Positions 1 through 9,791 of a stretch of DNA of 45,141 bases are shown one piece after another. How positions within the stretch are numbered: position 1 is the stretch's first letter; each line of letters opens with the position of its first letter. The stretch is taken from contig DXAM01000051.1 of assembly GCA_019117025.1 (NCBI GenBank), forward strand, positions 1 through 45,141, written 5' to 3'. The notes beneath the pieces were generated by a model. The model made no database searches and was not told where the DNA came from. It saw only the letters and a list, made by a program, of their open reading frames with translations. The stretch comes from Candidatus Microbacterium stercoravium. GTDB taxonomy: Bacteria > Actinomycetota > Actinomycetes > Actinomycetales > Microbacteriaceae. A program made the position numbers and the translations under genes.

Positions 1-870
1 CCGCGGCTGATCGAGCAGTTCTGGGGGCCCGAGACGTATCCGGCGCGCTTCTCCCGGCACGACATGCATCCCGGCGGCCAGAGCCGGTACGAGATGACGG
101 GACCTGCGGGCGAGAAGTCGCGCGGCTACTGGGAGTTCCTCTCCGTGGACCGGCCGAACTCGTTCGAGGTGCTCGATGGGTTCGCGGGCGACGACGGCGA
201 ACCTGACAGCGACATGCCCCGCATGCGCATAGTCTTCGCGTTCGAAGAGACCGCGGAGGGATCGCGGCTCACGGCCACGACCCACTTCAACAGCCTCGCG
301 GAGCTCGAACAGCTCGTCGGTATGGGCATGATCGAGGGCACGAAGTCGGCGATGAGCCAGATCGACGCCGTGCTCGCCGACCTGACGACTCTTGCCGCTG
401 ATCTCCCGGCGCACGCGCAACAGCTGTCCGATACCGCGGTGCGCATCTCGCGCGTCATCCGCGGATCCGTGAGCGATGTGTGGCGCGCCCACCACGATGC
501 CGATCTGCTGAAGCGGTGGATGCTCGGTCCCGACGGATGGGAGATGACGGATGTGACGCCGCCCGCCGGAGCGGGATCCGCCTTCGTCTATCGGTGGGCG
601 CCGCTCGGCAGTACCGAAGGCGAGCCGTTCAGCATCGCCGGTGAGGTGCGCGCCTCGCATCCCGAGAACCGCTGGGTGCACACCGAGCGCATGGAGGGAT
701 TCGACGGCGAGACGCTCAACGAGACGACGCTCACCCCTGTTGCGGGCGGCACGCTGCTGGTGACCGTCATCACCTACGAGAGCACGCAGATGCGAGACGC
801 GGTGCTCAGCACGGGGATGGTCGACGGCATGGAGGCCAGCTACTCGCGGATCGAGAGGATTCTCGCCTGA
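1..870 (+). CDS. Tandem SRPBCC (AHSA1/START-like) domain protein, 5' partial
   Basis: The reading frame is open from base 1, so the gene begins upstream of the window; the ATG at 64 is probably internal. At least 289 residues are encoded. Two SRPBCC-type halves are visible. The first ends in the motif FNSLAELEQLVGMGMIEG followed by a helix. The second starts near VRISRVIRGSVSDVWRAHHD, has the typical DLLKRWMLGPDGWEM segment, and ends in a long C-terminal helix (MVDGMEASYSRIERIL). Each half repeats the closing pattern of a helix reading roughly GM.(D/E)GM..S, which suggests an internal duplication. The fold binds hydrophobic ligands in a helix-grip cavity, and the AHSA1-like members are often encoded next to ArsR regulators; no partner is visible here. 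The ligand is unknown. The next gene, ileS, has its own regulated leader, so this gene is probably a separate unit. Confidence 0.8.
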   Translation, partial: PRLIEQFWGPETYPARFSRHDMHPGGQSRYEMTGPAGEKSRGYWEFLSVDRPNSFEVLDGFAGDDGEPDSDMPRMRIVFAFEETAEGSRLTATTHFNSLAELEQLVGMGMIEGTKSAMSQIDAVLADLTTLAADLPAHAQQLSDTAVRISRVIRGSVSDVWRAHHDADLLKRWMLGPDGWEMTDVTPPAGAGSAFVYRWAPLGSTEGEPFSIAGEVRASHPENRWVHTERMEGFDGETLNETTLTPVAGGTLLVTVITYESTQMRDAVLSTGMVDGMEASYSRIERILA

Positions 871-897
871 GCACCCAGCCGGGCAGGGTAGTATCGC

Positions 898-1093
898 CCT
901 ATCAGGCGCTGATCCGGCCATCACCGGGGAGCTCGCGGAAGAACGGCTGTGCGCAGCCCAGTAGAACCGCGCGGGGCAGGCCCGTCACAGCCGCTGTGAG
1001 AGGGGCATCCCTGACGGGGTGCAAGGCGGGGTGGTACCGCGGCTGGCAGCAGTCGTCCTCGCAGTTCGAGCCCTGACGAACTGCTGGAGTGAG
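898..1093 (+). ncRNA. T-box riboswitch (ultrashort Stem I) in front of ileS
   Basis: The T-box core GGGGTGGTACCGCGG lies at 1028-1042; its TGGT (1032-1035) would pair with the NCCA end of an uncharged tRNA with discriminator A, as in tRNA-Ile. A short stem CCGG (914-917) / CCGG (924-927) closes a six-base loop CCATCA (918-923) that displays the isoleucine codon ATC (920-922). A specifier in the terminal loop is the layout of the actinobacterial ultrashort T-boxes. No terminator with a U-tract follows. Instead a hairpin (1061-1068 with 1077-1084) abuts the ribosome-binding site GGAG (1086-1089), and cagcag (1047-1052) can pair with ctgctg (1081-1086). Control is therefore expected at translation initiation. 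Family and mode are established for actinobacteria; the exact pairing here is my reading. Confidence 0.9.
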
Positions 1094-4000
1094 ATGACCT
1101 ACCCGAAGAGCGCATTCGGAACCGCCGCCGACGCCGTCACGCCGTCCCCGAGCTTCCCCGCCATCGAGCGCGAGGTGCTTGATTTCTGGGAGCGCGACGA
1201 CACGTTCCAGGCCTCGCTCGCCCAGCGCGACGGCGCCGAGGAGTGGGTCTTCTACGACGGCCCGCCGTTCGCGAACGGGCTGCCGCACTACGGCCACCTG
1301 CTCACGGGGTATGCGAAGGACCTCTTCCCGCGGTTCCAGACGATGCGCGGCAAGAGAGTCGATCGCGTCTTCGGCTGGGACACGCACGGCCTGCCGGCCG
1401 AGCTCGAGGCGATGAAGCAGCTCGGCATCACCGAGAAGAGCGAGATCGAGCAGATGGGCATCGACGCGTTCAACGCGAAGGCCCGTGAATCGGTGCTCTC
1501 CTACACGCGCGAGTGGGAGGAGTACGTCACACGGCAGGCGCGCTGGGTCGATTTCGAGCACGGCTACAAGACGCTCGACATCACGTTCATGGAGAGCGTG
1601 CTGTGGGCGTTCAAGCAGCTGCACGAGAAGGGCCTGGCGTACGAGGGCTACCGCGTGCTGCCGTACTGCTGGCGCGACCAGACGCCGCTCAGCAACCACG
1701 AGCTGCGCATGGACGACGACGTCTACAAGATGCGGCAGGATCCCTCGGTCACGGTCGGCTTCCCGCTGACCGGCGAGAAGGCGGCGGCCCTCGGGCTGGA
1801 GGGCGTGACGGCGCTCGCGTGGACGACGACGCCGTGGACGCTGCCCACCAACAGCGCGCTCGCGGTCGGACCGGCGATCGACTACGCGGTCGTACCCGTC
1901 GGCCCGGAGGGGGCGAAGGAATCGTTCGCGGGGGGATCCGTGCTCATCGCGGACGACCTGCTCGCGGGCTATGCGAAGGACCTCGGATACGCCGACGCCG
2001 ACGGGGCGCGCGCGGCGATCGCCCGCACGCTCACGGGATCCGAGCTGGGCGGGGTGCGCTACGAGCCGCTCTTCGACTACTTCGCCGACACCGCGAAATG
2101 GGGAACCGAGAACGCGTGGCAGGTGCTCGTCGACGATTACGTCACGACGAGCGACGGCACGGGCATCGTGCACCAGGCGCCTGCTTACGGTGAGGACGAC
2201 AAACGCCTCTCGGATCTCGCGGGCATCCCGACGATCGTCTCGGTCGGCGACGACGGTCGCTTCCTCGATGTCGTGTCCGACTTCGCCGGCCAGCTGTGGC
2301 TCGATGCGAACATGGACATCGTGCGCCGCCTGCGCACCGACGGCTGTCTGCTGCGGCTGCAGTCGTACGAGCACAGCTACCCGCACTGCTGGCGCTGCCG
2401 CAACCCCCTCATCTACAAGGCCGTCTCGAGCTGGTTCATCCGCGTCACCGACGTCAAGGACGACATGATCGCGGCGAACGAGCAGATCACGTGGACGCCC
2501 GAGAACGTCAAGCACGGCCAGTTCGGCAAGTGGCTCGAGGGCGCGCGGGACTGGTCGATCAGCCGCAACCGGTACTGGGGCTCGCCCATTCCCGTGTGGA
2601 AGTCGGACGACCCGAACCACCCGCGCGTCGACGTCTACGGCTCCCTCGCCGAGCTCGAGCGCGACTTCGGCGCGCTTCCGACCAACGACGCGGGCGAGGT
2701 CGACCTGCACCGGCCCTACATCGACGACCTGACGAGGCCGAACCCGGACGACCCGACCGGCCGCTCCACGATGCGCCGCATCGAGGACGTGTTCGACGTC
2801 TGGTTCGATTCCGGCTCGATGCCGTTCGCGCAGGTGCACTACCCGTTCGAGAACAAGGACTGGTTCGACTCGCACGCGCCGGCCGACTTCATCGTCGAGT
2901 ACATCGGGCAGACCCGCGGCTGGTTCTACGTCATGCACGTGCTCTCGACGGCGCTGTTCGGGCGGCCGGCGTACACCGGGGTGAGCTGCCACGGCATCGT
3001 GCTCGGCAGCGACGGCCAGAAGATGTCGAAGTCGCTGCGCAACTATCCCGACGTGTCGGAGGTGCTCGACCGCGACGGATCCGACGCCATGCGCTGGTTC
3101 CTGATGTCGTCGAGCGTGCTGCGCGGCGGCAACCTCTCGGTGACCGAGGAGGGGATCCGTCAGGGCGTGCGCGAGTTCCTGCTGCCCCTGTGGAACTCGT
3201 GGTACTTCTTCTCGACCTACGCGAACGCCGCCGGCGGCTACGAGGCCGAGTGGCGCACCGACTCGACCCATGTGCTCGACCGGTACATCCTCGCGCTCAC
3301 GGGCGACCTCGTGCGCGATGTCGCCGCAGACCTCGACGCGCTCGATTCGACGACGGCCGCGGGGCGGCTGCGCGACTTCTCCGAGGCGCTCACAAACTGG
3401 TACATCCGTCGCTCGCGCGACCGCTTCTGGGGCGATGTCTCGGCGGATCCGGCGAGCCGTGAGGCCTTCGACACGCTCTACACCGTGCTCGAAACGCTGT
3501 GCCGCGTCGCGGCGCCCCTCATCCCGCTCGTGTCCGAGCGCGTATGGCAGGGGCTGACCGGCCTGCGCAGCGTGCACCTGACGGACTGGCCGGACGCCGC
3601 GGCGTTCCCCGTCGCTGAAGACATCCGAGCCGCGATGGACGCCGTGCGCGAGGTGTCGTCCGTGTCGAACGCCCTCCGCAAGAAGGAGAAGCTGCGCGTG
3701 CGGCTGCCGCTCGCGAAGCTGACGGTCGTCGTCGCCGGATCGGCCGGTCTCGGCCAGTTCGAAGACATCCTGCGCGATGAGCTGAACGTCAAGGCGGTCG
3801 AGCTCGACGAGCTCACCGACGACACCGCCGAGGCGTACGGCATCACGCACCGCCTCACGGTCAATGCCCGCGCGATCGGACCGCGCCTCGGAAAGCAGGT
3901 GCAGCAGGTGATCAGGGCATCGAAGTCGGGGGACTGGTCGGACACGGACGGCGTCGTCACTGCGGGCGGCATCGAGCTCATCCCCGGCGAGTACGATCTC

Positions 4001-4393
4001 GCGCTCGACACGTCTGCGCGTCCGGCCGGCGAGGCGATCGCCACGCTGCCGAGCGGCGGCTTCGTGATCCTCGACACCGAGACCACCCGCGAGCTGGAGG
4101 CCGAGGGCCTCGCGCGCGACCTGATCCGGGCCGTGCAGGACACGCGCAAGCAGGCCGGCTTCGATGTGTCCGACCGCATCCGCCTGCAGCTGGAGTTCGC
4201 CTCCGAGGCCGATCGCGCCGCGGTATCTGAGGCATGGGAGGTCGCGGGCGTGGCGCGCGAGACCCTCGCGACGACGACGGCGATCGGCGAGGGGACCGAT
4301 GGCGCCGAGTTCGTCCACACCGTCGCCGCTGGCACGTACGCCAACACGGGCGACGTGTCGATCGCCGTGACACGGCAGGAGGTCGCTCCGTGA
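1094..4393 (+). CDS. ileS: Isoleucyl-tRNA synthetase
   Basis: This class Ia aminoacyl-tRNA synthetase charges tRNA-Ile in the cytoplasm. The protein is 1099 residues, the usual length of the large eukaryote-like IleS type found in actinobacteria. The HIGH signature is HYGH at residues 65-68 and the KMSKS loop is at 643-647. Between them lies the CP1 editing domain (around [16 protein letters not shown]), and the C-terminus carries the anticodon-binding region. The frame stays open upstream to 1019, but ATG 1094 is chosen because GGAG at 1086-1089 gives good spacing and because earlier starts would lie inside the T-box RNA. It is the first gene of an operon with folC, which overlaps it by four bases (GTGA). 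Expression should respond to uncharged tRNA-Ile through the leader. The large type is often associated with natural mupirocin tolerance, which is only an inference here. Confidence 0.97.
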   Translation: MTYPKSAFGTAADAVTPSPSFPAIEREVLDFWERDDTFQASLAQRDGAEEWVFYDGPPFANGLPHYGHLLTGYAKDLFPRFQTMRGKRVDRVFGWDTHGLPAELEAMKQLGITEKSEIEQMGIDAFNAKARESVLSYTREWEEYVTRQARWVDFEHGYKTLDITFMESVLWAFKQLHEKGLAYEGYRVLPYCWRDQTPLSNHELRMDDDVYKMRQDPSVTVGFPLTGEKAAALGLEGVTALAWTTTPWTLPTNSALAVGPAIDYAVVPVGPEGAKESFAGGSVLIADDLLAGYAKDLGYADADGARAAIARTLTGSELGGVRYEPLFDYFADTAKWGTENAWQVLVDDYVTTSDGTGIVHQAPAYGEDDKRLSDLAGIPTIVSVGDDGRFLDVVSDFAGQLWLDANMDIVRRLRTDGCLLRLQSYEHSYPHCWRCRNPLIYKAVSSWFIRVTDVKDDMIAANEQITWTPENVKHGQFGKWLEGARDWSISRNRYWGSPIPVWKSDDPNHPRVDVYGSLAELERDFGALPTNDAGEVDLHRPYIDDLTRPNPDDPTGRSTMRRIEDVFDVWFDSGSMPFAQVHYPFENKDWFDSHAPADFIVEYIGQTRGWFYVMHVLSTALFGRPAYTGVSCHGIVLGSDGQKMSKSLRNYPDVSEVLDRDGSDAMRWFLMSSSVLRGGNLSVTEEGIRQGVREFLLPLWNSWYFFSTYANAAGGYEAEWRTDSTHVLDRYILALTGDLVRDVAADLDALDSTTAAGRLRDFSEALTNWYIRRSRDRFWGDVSADPASREAFDTLYTVLETLCRVAAPLIPLVSERVWQGLTGLRSVHLTDWPDAAAFPVAEDIRAAMDAVREVSSVSNALRKKEKLRVRLPLAKLTVVVAGSAGLGQFEDILRDELNVKAVELDELTDDTAEAYGITHRLTVNARAIGPRLGKQVQQVIRASKSGDWSDTDGVVTAGGIELIPGEYDLALDTSARPAGEAIATLPSGGFVILDTETTRELEAEGLARDLIRAVQDTRKQAGFDVSDRIRLQLEFASEADRAAVSEAWEVAGVARETLATTTAIGEGTDGAEFVHTVAAGTYANTGDVSIAVTRQEVAP

Positions 4394-5733
4394 CCGATGC
4401 GAGCGCGCGCGCAGACGCCGTATACGACAAGCTCGTCGCCCGAGCCGGCGAGGCCTGGGTCGAGCCCCGGCTCGAGCGCACGGCGCGGATCCTCGAGTAC
4501 CTCGACAACCCTCAGCGCACCTATCGCGTCGTGCACATCACGGGCACGAACGGCAAGACGTCGACGGCGCGCATCATCGAGTCGCTCGTGCGCGCGCACG
4601 GGCTGCGCACCGGCCTGTTCACCAGCCCCCACCTCGTGCGGTTCACGGAGCGGATCCTGATCGACGGAGAGCCGATCGCCGATGAGGCGGTCGTCGATGC
4701 GTGGGACGAGATCGAACCGTTCATCGGCCTCGTCGATGCCGAGCTCGCAGCCGAAGACCAGAACCCGCTGACGTACTTCGAACTGCTCACCGTGCTCGCC
4801 TTCGTGGCCTGCGCCGATGCCCCCGTCGACGTCCTCGTGCTCGAGGTCGGGATGGGCGGGGCCTGGGACTCGACGAACACGGCCGATGGCGACGTCGCGG
4901 TGTTCAGCCCGATCGACGTCGACCACGCGGCGCGCCTGGGCGAGACGCCGGAGCAGATCGCCGAGGTGAAGGCCGGCATCATCAAGCGCGGCGCGCGCGT
5001 CGTCTCGGCTCGCCAATCGGCGCCGGTCGCCGCTGTGCTGCGGCGCGTCGCGGGGGAGGTCGGCGCCGAGATCGCGTTCGCGGGCGGTGAGTTCGACCTG
5101 GAGGACGCGAAGCTCGCGGTGGGCGGTCAGATCGTGCGCGTGCGCGGGCTCGCCGACTCCTATGCCGACGAGTACCTGCCGCTGTACGGCCGCCATCAGG
5201 GCGAGAACGCGGCGCTCGCGATCGCCGCGGTCGAATCGCTGATCGGAGACGGACGTCAGCGCATCGCCGATGACGTCCGCACCGAGGGCTTCGCGGCGGC
5301 GACGTCGCCGGGCAGGCTGCAGCTGATCGGCACCGAGCCGACGGCGCTCGTCGACGGGGCGCACAATCCGCACGGCGCGCGCGCTCTCGTCGCGGCGCTG
5401 GGCGAGTACTTCGATTTCGACGAGTGGGGCGTGGTGCTCGGCGCGATGGCGGACAAGGACATCCCGGGCCTCATCCGCGAGCTCGTGCCCGTCACGACGC
5501 ACCTGTTCGCGACCGAGGCAGATTCGGAGCGGTCGGCGTCGGCGGACGAGGTCGCTGACGCGGCCGAGGTCTCGGGCCTGCGCCCGACGGCCCATCCGAA
5601 CATCGTGGACGCGATGGACGCCGCGCGGGAATGGGCAGCCGAGGGGGAAAAGCGCGCGATCGTGGTCGCGGGATCCATCCTGCTCGGCGGCGAGGCGATC
5701 GCCCTCGCCCGTGTGGAAGGGTGGAAACGATGA
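4390..5733 (+). CDS. folC: Folylpolyglutamate synthase / dihydrofolate synthase
   Basis: FolC joins glutamate to dihydropteroate and then adds further glutamates to reduced folates using ATP. The 447-residue product shows the Mur-ligase-type P-loop GTNGKTS at residues 52-58, the downstream [12 protein letters not shown] segment of the folate-binding loop, and the C-terminal [13 protein letters not shown] motif typical of the family. The start is a GTG that overlaps the ileS stop (GTGA), with AGGAGG at 4377-4382 inside ileS. The long open frame upstream to 4234 is ileS read out of frame. Translational coupling to ileS and to the next gene (ATGA overlap) indicates one transcript. The bifunctional or monofunctional state cannot be told from sequence alone. 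Confidence 0.95.
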   Translation: MTDASARADAVYDKLVARAGEAWVEPRLERTARILEYLDNPQRTYRVVHITGTNGKTSTARIIESLVRAHGLRTGLFTSPHLVRFTERILIDGEPIADEAVVDAWDEIEPFIGLVDAELAAEDQNPLTYFELLTVLAFVACADAPVDVLVLEVGMGGAWDSTNTADGDVAVFSPIDVDHAARLGETPEQIAEVKAGIIKRGARVVSARQSAPVAAVLRRVAGEVGAEIAFAGGEFDLEDAKLAVGGQIVRVRGLADSYADEYLPLYGRHQGENAALAIAAVESLIGDGRQRIADDVRTEGFAAATSPGRLQLIGTEPTALVDGAHNPHGARALVAALGEYFDFDEWGVVLGAMADKDIPGLIRELVPVTTHLFATEADSERSASADEVADAAEVSGLRPTAHPNIVDAMDAAREWAAEGEKRAIVVAGSILLGGEAIALARVEGWKR

Positions 5734-6131
5734 CCGATCACGCCTCTGGCGCCGCTGCGCCGCGCCGCTACCGCCCCCTGCCCGAGAAGGTCGGGTCGGT
5801 CGTGCTCGGCTTCGAATCGATCGTCGTGTTCCTCGCAGGGCTCGTGATCTACGGTCTCGGCGCGCTCGACGGCCGGCTGCCCGACTGGTGGGGCGTCGTC
5901 GCGGGATCGGTGATGTTCGTCGTCACGCTCGCCGCGAGCGGCACGCTGCGCTGGGCGTGGGGCCGCATCCTCGGGTGGGCGATCCAGCTCGTGGTGGCGC
6001 TCGGCGCATTCTTCGTGCCGTCGATTCTGCTGATCACGATCGTGTTCGGCGCGCTGTACGCCTACGCGATGATCGGCGGATCCAAGATCGAGCGCCGTGT
6101 GCAGGCGCAGCGGCGCGCGCAGGACGGGTAG
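5730..6131 (+). CDS. DUF4233 family small membrane protein
   Basis: This 133-residue protein has a short charged N-terminus and four predicted membrane helices: near VVLGFESIVVFLAGLVIYGL, then WWGVVAGSVMFVVTLAAS, ILGWAIQLVVALGAFFV and ILLITIVFGALYAYAMI. It ends in a basic tail. It starts at an ATG overlapping the folC stop by four bases (ATGA). Genes of this kind sit between folC and ndk in many actinobacteria, and the family is listed as DUF4233; its function is unknown. Its stop codon TAG forms part of the candidate -10 element for ndk. Confidence 0.85.
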   Translation: MTDHASGAAAPRRYRPLPEKVGSVVLGFESIVVFLAGLVIYGLGALDGRLPDWWGVVAGSVMFVVTLAASGTLRWAWGRILGWAIQLVVALGAFFVPSILLITIVFGALYAYAMIGGSKIERRVQAQRRAQDG

Positions 6132-6134
6132 ATT
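6129..6134 (+). promoter_or_regulatory. Candidate leaderless -10 element for ndk (TAGATT)
   Basis: TAGATT matches the actinobacterial -10 pattern TANNNT and lies exactly seven bases before the ATG at 6142, so transcription would start at the start codon. It overlaps the stop codon of the preceding gene. No convincing -35 is visible. Six other genes in the window have the same arrangement. Confidence 0.5.
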
Positions 6135-6141
6135 TATGGGC

Positions 6142-6558
6142 ATGACTTCTGAACAGACCCTGGTCCTCGTCAAGCCCGATGGCGTGCGCCGCCAGCTCAC
6201 CGGCGAGATCCTCGCTCGCATCGAGCGCAAGGGATATGAGATCGTCGATATCCGCAAGTTCACGCCCGAGCGGGCCCTGCTGGCCGAGCACTACGCCGAG
6301 CACGAGGGCAAGCCCTTCTACGAGCCGCTCGTCGAGTTCATGCTGTCGGGCGACGTCGTGGCCGTGCGCGTGGCCGGCGACCGCGTCATCGAGGGGTTCC
6401 GCTCGCTCGCGGGCACCACGGATCCGACGACGGCCGCACCCGGAACCATCCGCGGCGACCTCGGGCGCGACTGGGGCCTGAAGGTGCAGCAGAACCTCGT
6501 GCACGGCTCCGACTCGCCCGAGTCGGCGGCGCGCGAGCTCGCCCTCTGGTTCGACTGA
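6142..6558 (+). CDS. ndk: Nucleoside diphosphate kinase
   Basis: Ndk transfers the gamma phosphate of ATP to nucleoside diphosphates through a phosphohistidine. The 138-residue product matches the family closely. It begins with TLVLVKPDGVRR, and the active-site histidine is His121 in NLVHGSDS. Two starts are possible, ATG 6136 and ATG 6142. I favour 6142 because TAGATT lies seven bases before it, which fits a leaderless transcript; 6136 would have the weak site AGGACGGG at 6121-6128. It is the last gene of the ileS-folC-DUF4233-ndk operon and may also have its own promoter. A strong terminator follows. Confidence 0.95.
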   Translation: MTSEQTLVLVKPDGVRRQLTGEILARIERKGYEIVDIRKFTPERALLAEHYAEHEGKPFYEPLVEFMLSGDVVAVRVAGDRVIEGFRSLAGTTDPTTAAPGTIRGDLGRDWGLKVQQNLVHGSDSPESAARELALWFD

Positions 6559-6564
6559 CCGCAT

Positions 6565-6606
6565 CACGAAGAAGGCGCCTGGTGATCACCAGGCGCCTTC
6601 TTCGTG
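6565..6606. terminator. Bidirectional terminator, perfect 42-bp palindrome
   Basis: The two halves (6565-6585 and 6586-6606) are exact reverse complements centred on GGTGA/TCACC. The stem carries GGCGCC-rich sequence and ends in GAAGAA/TTCTTC arms, so the RNA from either strand has a GC-rich core followed by a U-containing tail. It separates convergent ndk and the VKOR gene. Confidence 0.85.
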
Positions 6607-6610
6607 CGCG

Positions 6611-7213
6611 TCAGCCGAAGATCGATGTGAGCAGGTTCAGGCGGAGCACGGCGGCGATCGCGATGACGAGGAACGAGACGGTGACGAGCAGCGGAAGCCA
6701 TCCCATCAGCGTGTCGGCGAGCTTGCGCGCGCCGCGGCCGAGGGGGATCGCCCCGATGCGCACGGCGTGCAGCAGCACCGCGTAGAACGACGGGATCGTC
6801 ACAGCCCACGTCACCATGCACCACGGGCAGAGCGTGCCGAGGCGGAAGATGCTCTGGAAGATGAGCCAGCACACGAAGCCGAACGCGAGCGTGTGGCCCA
6901 GCGCGTAGAGCGCCCAGAACCACTTCGCGAACCGCGCCCCCGAGAGAAGCGCCATGCCGACGACGAGCGGCGCCATCCAGCAGATGAGCCCGATGAGCGG
7001 GTTCGGGAACCCGAATGCCGAGCCCTGCCATGATTCGAGGTTCGCCGAGCATTGGAAGATCGGCGAGAAGTTGCAGGCCGGAACGAAGTCGTCATCCTGC
7101 ATGCTGCGGATGTCGTCCATCGTCAGGGCGAACGCCGCGACGAGACCGGTGACACCGGCGAAGATGAGCCAGATGGCGAGGGCTGTGGGCCGTTTCGTCG
7201 TCGCGACTGTCAT
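6611..7213 (-). CDS. Vitamin K epoxide reductase family protein
   Basis: Bacterial VKOR homologues are membrane quinone reductases that reoxidise DsbA-like proteins, so this is the likely source of disulfide bonds in exported proteins. The 200-residue product has several membrane helices. It shows both cysteine pairs of the family: the loop pair Cys47 and Cys55 (ACNFSPIFQC) and the redox CPWC motif at 129-132. No thioredoxin domain is fused, and no DsbA partner is encoded in the window. The start is the ATG at 7213 (MTVATTKRP); the open frame extending upstream has no family similarity. It is convergent with ndk and divergent from rne. Confidence 0.9.
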   Translation of the reverse strand: MTVATTKRPTALAIWLIFAGVTGLVAAFALTMDDIRSMQDDDFVPACNFSPIFQCSANLESWQGSAFGFPNPLIGLICWMAPLVVGMALLSGARFAKWFWALYALGHTLAFGFVCWLIFQSIFRLGTLCPWCMVTWAVTIPSFYAVLLHAVRIGAIPLGRGARKLADTLMGWLPLLVTVSFLVIAIAAVLRLNLLTSIFG

Positions 7214-7299
7214 GGATACAGTCTTGCACTGCTTCGCCGAGGGCGACGCGCCGGAGTCGTTCTGCGACAGATGGATGCGAGATCGAGAGCGGATGATGC

Positions 7300-7305
7300 G
7301 ATAAT
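7300..7305 (+). promoter_or_regulatory. Candidate extended -10 (TGCGATAAT) for rne/rng
   Basis: GATAAT at 7300-7305 is preceded by TG one base upstream, an extended -10 pattern, about 150 bases before the rne start. No clear -35 is seen. It would generate a structured leader of about 140 nt. Confidence 0.35.
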
Positions 7306-7320
7306 GGGGCCAGAAGACTT

Positions 7321-7339
7321 CGGAGCAATGGATGCTCCG
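7321..7339 (+). ncRNA. Hairpin in the rne/rng 5' leader
   Basis: CGGAGCA (7321-7327) and TGCTCCG (7333-7339) form a seven-base-pair stem with the five-base loop ATGGA. It would lie near the 5' end of the rne transcript. Autoregulation of rne through its 5' leader is known in enterobacteria; whether it applies here is inference. Confidence 0.4.
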
Positions 7340-7452
7340 CGCGGCATGAGTCCCCGAGATCTGCCGCTGATCAATGAGAAGTTGCCTCGCTACACGACAG
7401 GCAGCACGATTTTCACGGGTGAGAAACCGCCTGTGCAGGGAGTTCGCCAGAA

Positions 7453-9786
7453 ATGGCCGAAGACAACAACAACGCAACCAGTGCACGAAGCGAGAAGACC
7501 CCCTCCGACGAGGCGCACATCGAGTCCGCCGAATCGGTCGCGGCGACGGAGCAGACGGCCCGCACGGCGTCCGATGGGAGCTCCGGTCCGACGCCCTCGA
7601 ACGACGACAAGCCTGAGATCCCGACGGCCGTCGGCCTCGGCCTGATCGAGGAGAACTTCGTCTCGCGGGTCTCGACGGTGCTCAACTTCTATGCGCCCGA
7701 CGTGCGGCTGCTGCCGCCGATGCCGGCATTCCATGACGACGATGACGACGACGTCGATCGTCGGGGGGAGGGCAACCGCTCGTCCCGTCGCCGGCGGCGC
7801 CGGGGCAGCGACCGCCCGTCGAACCATGATCGCGACCACGACTCCTCCCGCGAGCCGCGCAGCCGTGCGCGCGTGGCCGAGGTCGTCACCGAACCGCAGC
7901 GCATCAAGGGCTCGACGCGCCTCGAGGCGAAGAAGCAGCGCCGCCGCGACGGGCGTGACGCGGGCCGACGCCGCTCGGTCGTGACCGAGGCGGAGTTCCT
8001 CGCGCGCCGCGAGTCGGTCGACCGCCAGATGGTCGTGCGCGCGAAGCAGAACCGCACTCAGATCGGGGTGCTCGAAGACGGTGTGCTCGTCGAGCACTAC
8101 GTGGCCCGCGCGCAGGAGGCGTCGCTCATCGGCAACGTCTACCTCGGGCGCGTGCAGAACGTGCTGCCGTCGATGGAGGCGGCGTTCGTCGACATCGGGC
8201 GCGGCCGCAATGCGGTGCTGTACTCGGGCGAGGTCGACTGGGACGCCGTGGAGACGGGCAACCAGCCGCGCCGCATCGAGCTGGCGCTCAAGCCGGGCGA
8301 CAAGGTCCTGGTGCAGGTCACGAAGGATCCGGTGGGGCACAAGGGCGCGCGTCTGACGAGCCAGGTGTCGCTGCCGGGCCGCTACCTCGTGTACGTGCCC
8401 GGCGGATCCGTGAACGGCATCTCGCGCAAGCTCCCCGACACCGAGCGCGCCCGGCTGAAGAAGATCCTCAAGAAGGTGCTTCCCGAGCACGCCGGCGTGA
8501 TCGTGCGCACGGCCGCCGAGGGGGCCACGGAGGAACAGCTCACGCGCGATGTCACGCATCTCGCGCAGCAGTGGGAGCACATCCAGAAGCAGGTCGAGAA
8601 GGGCGCGGCCCCCAAACAGCTGCACAGCGAGCCCGACCTGCTCGTGAAGATCGTGCGCGACGTCTTCAACGAAGACTTCCAGAAGATGGTCATCCAGGGC
8701 GCCGAATCGCATCAGACGATCACGGGCTACCTCGAGGCGGTGGCCCCCGACCTGCTCGAGCGCGTCGAGTCGTACGAGGGCGACGCCGATCCGTTCGATG
8801 AGTACCGCATCACGGAGCAGATCGAGAAGGCGCTCGACCGCAAGGTCTGGCTGCCGTCGGGCGGTTCGCTGGTCATCGACCGCACCGAGGCGATGACGGT
8901 CGTCGACGTCAACACGGGCAAGTTCGTCGGATCCGGCGGAAACCTCGAAGAGACGGTGACGAAGAACAACCTCGAGGCGGCGGAAGAGATCGTGCGCCAG
9001 CTGCGGCTGCGCGACATCGGCGGCATCATCGTCGTCGACTTCATCGACATGGTGCTCGAGTCGAACCGCGACCTCGTGCTGCGCCGCCTCATCGAATGCC
9101 TGAGCCGGGACCGCACGAAGCACCAGGTGGCCGAGGTCACGTCGCTCGGCCTGGTCCAGATGACGCGCAAGAAGATCGGTCTCGGCCTGCTCGAGACGTT
9201 CAGCGAGCCCTGCGAGGTGTGCGCCGGCCGCGGCGTGATCGTGCATCACGACCCCGTGGCGAAGCACCGCACGTCGTCGTCTTCGTCGTCCGGGCGTCGC
9301 TCTCGCGGTTCATCGAACGGATCCGGCCGTTCGCGGTCGCAGAAGTCCGATCGCGCGTCCGAGCCCGAGGAACAGGGCGCGCCCGTCAACACCGAGGGCG
9401 CGAAGAGCGCTCTCGCGAAGATCGCGGCCTCGACGATCGCCGGGCACGAGCACGATGCTCCGGCCGCACCGCACGAGAAGGCTCCGGCGGCACTGCCGGC
9501 GTCGCTCGACCAGCTCGCGACCGTGCTTCCCGAGGGGCCGCGCGGCGCCGAAGGCACGTCGGAGGCCTCCGAGGAGCGGGCGCGCAAGCCGCGCCGGCGA
9601 CGCGCGAACGACTCCGGGGGCAAGCCCTCGACCGGCTCCGCGCCGACGAACGATCTGCTCGATTCCGTGCTGAGCGCGCTGCCCGAACCGAAGGCGCCGG
9701 GCCAGGGCCGCTCGCGCCGTCGGGTGTCGACCGCGGCTCTGCAGGGGACCGCGGTGCGGGTGAACCCGACGGCAGACGAGAGCTGA
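7453..9786 (+). CDS. rne: Ribonuclease E/G family endoribonuclease
   Basis: This is the main single-strand endoribonuclease for mRNA decay and rRNA/tRNA processing. The product is 777 residues. Residues 1-220 are charged, repetitive and probably disordered, as is usual in actinobacterial RNase E/G. The S1 domain begins near residue 222 (LIGNVYLGRVQNVLPSMEAA). The catalytic core has the two Mg-binding aspartates, Asp485 in VVDVNTG and Asp529 in VVDFIDM. The Zn-link is Cys587-x-x-Cys590 (CEVC). A long, charged, low-complexity C-terminus (about 600-777) could be a scaffold for degradosome partners. The start ATG 7453 follows AGGGAG at 7438-7443. It is divergent from VKOR and convergent with the small DUF4031 gene. 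Confidence 0.95.
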   Translation: MAEDNNNATSARSEKTPSDEAHIESAESVAATEQTARTASDGSSGPTPSNDDKPEIPTAVGLGLIEENFVSRVSTVLNFYAPDVRLLPPMPAFHDDDDDDVDRRGEGNRSSRRRRRRGSDRPSNHDRDHDSSREPRSRARVAEVVTEPQRIKGSTRLEAKKQRRRDGRDAGRRRSVVTEAEFLARRESVDRQMVVRAKQNRTQIGVLEDGVLVEHYVARAQEASLIGNVYLGRVQNVLPSMEAAFVDIGRGRNAVLYSGEVDWDAVETGNQPRRIELALKPGDKVLVQVTKDPVGHKGARLTSQVSLPGRYLVYVPGGSVNGISRKLPDTERARLKKILKKVLPEHAGVIVRTAAEGATEEQLTRDVTHLAQQWEHIQKQVEKGAAPKQLHSEPDLLVKIVRDVFNEDFQKMVIQGAESHQTITGYLEAVAPDLLERVESYEGDADPFDEYRITEQIEKALDRKVWLPSGGSLVIDRTEAMTVVDVNTGKFVGSGGNLEETVTKNNLEAAEEIVRQLRLRDIGGIIVVDFIDMVLESNRDLVLRRLIECLSRDRTKHQVAEVTSLGLVQMTRKKIGLGLLETFSEPCEVCAGRGVIVHHDPVAKHRTSSSSSSGRRSRGSSNGSGRSRSQKSDRASEPEEQGAPVNTEGAKSALAKIAASTIAGHEHDAPAAPHEKAPAALPASLDQLATVLPEGPRGAEGTSEASEERARKPRRRRANDSGGKPSTGSAPTNDLLDSVLSALPEPKAPGQGRSRRRVSTAALQGTAVRVNPTADES

Positions 9787-9791
9787 GGGCC

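Noticed and set aside
1019..1093. N-terminal extension of IleS from an upstream start
   Set aside because: It would translate the T-box core. ATG 1094 has a good ribosome-binding site and the extension has no similarity to IleS.
902..4318. An 1138-codon open frame antisense to ileS, and similar long antisense frames over folC, rne, obg, leuS and the sialate operon
   Set aside because: They are the mirror of high-GC codon bias on the true strand. Their translations are rich in Arg, Ala and Val without domain signatures, and the sense genes are unmistakable.
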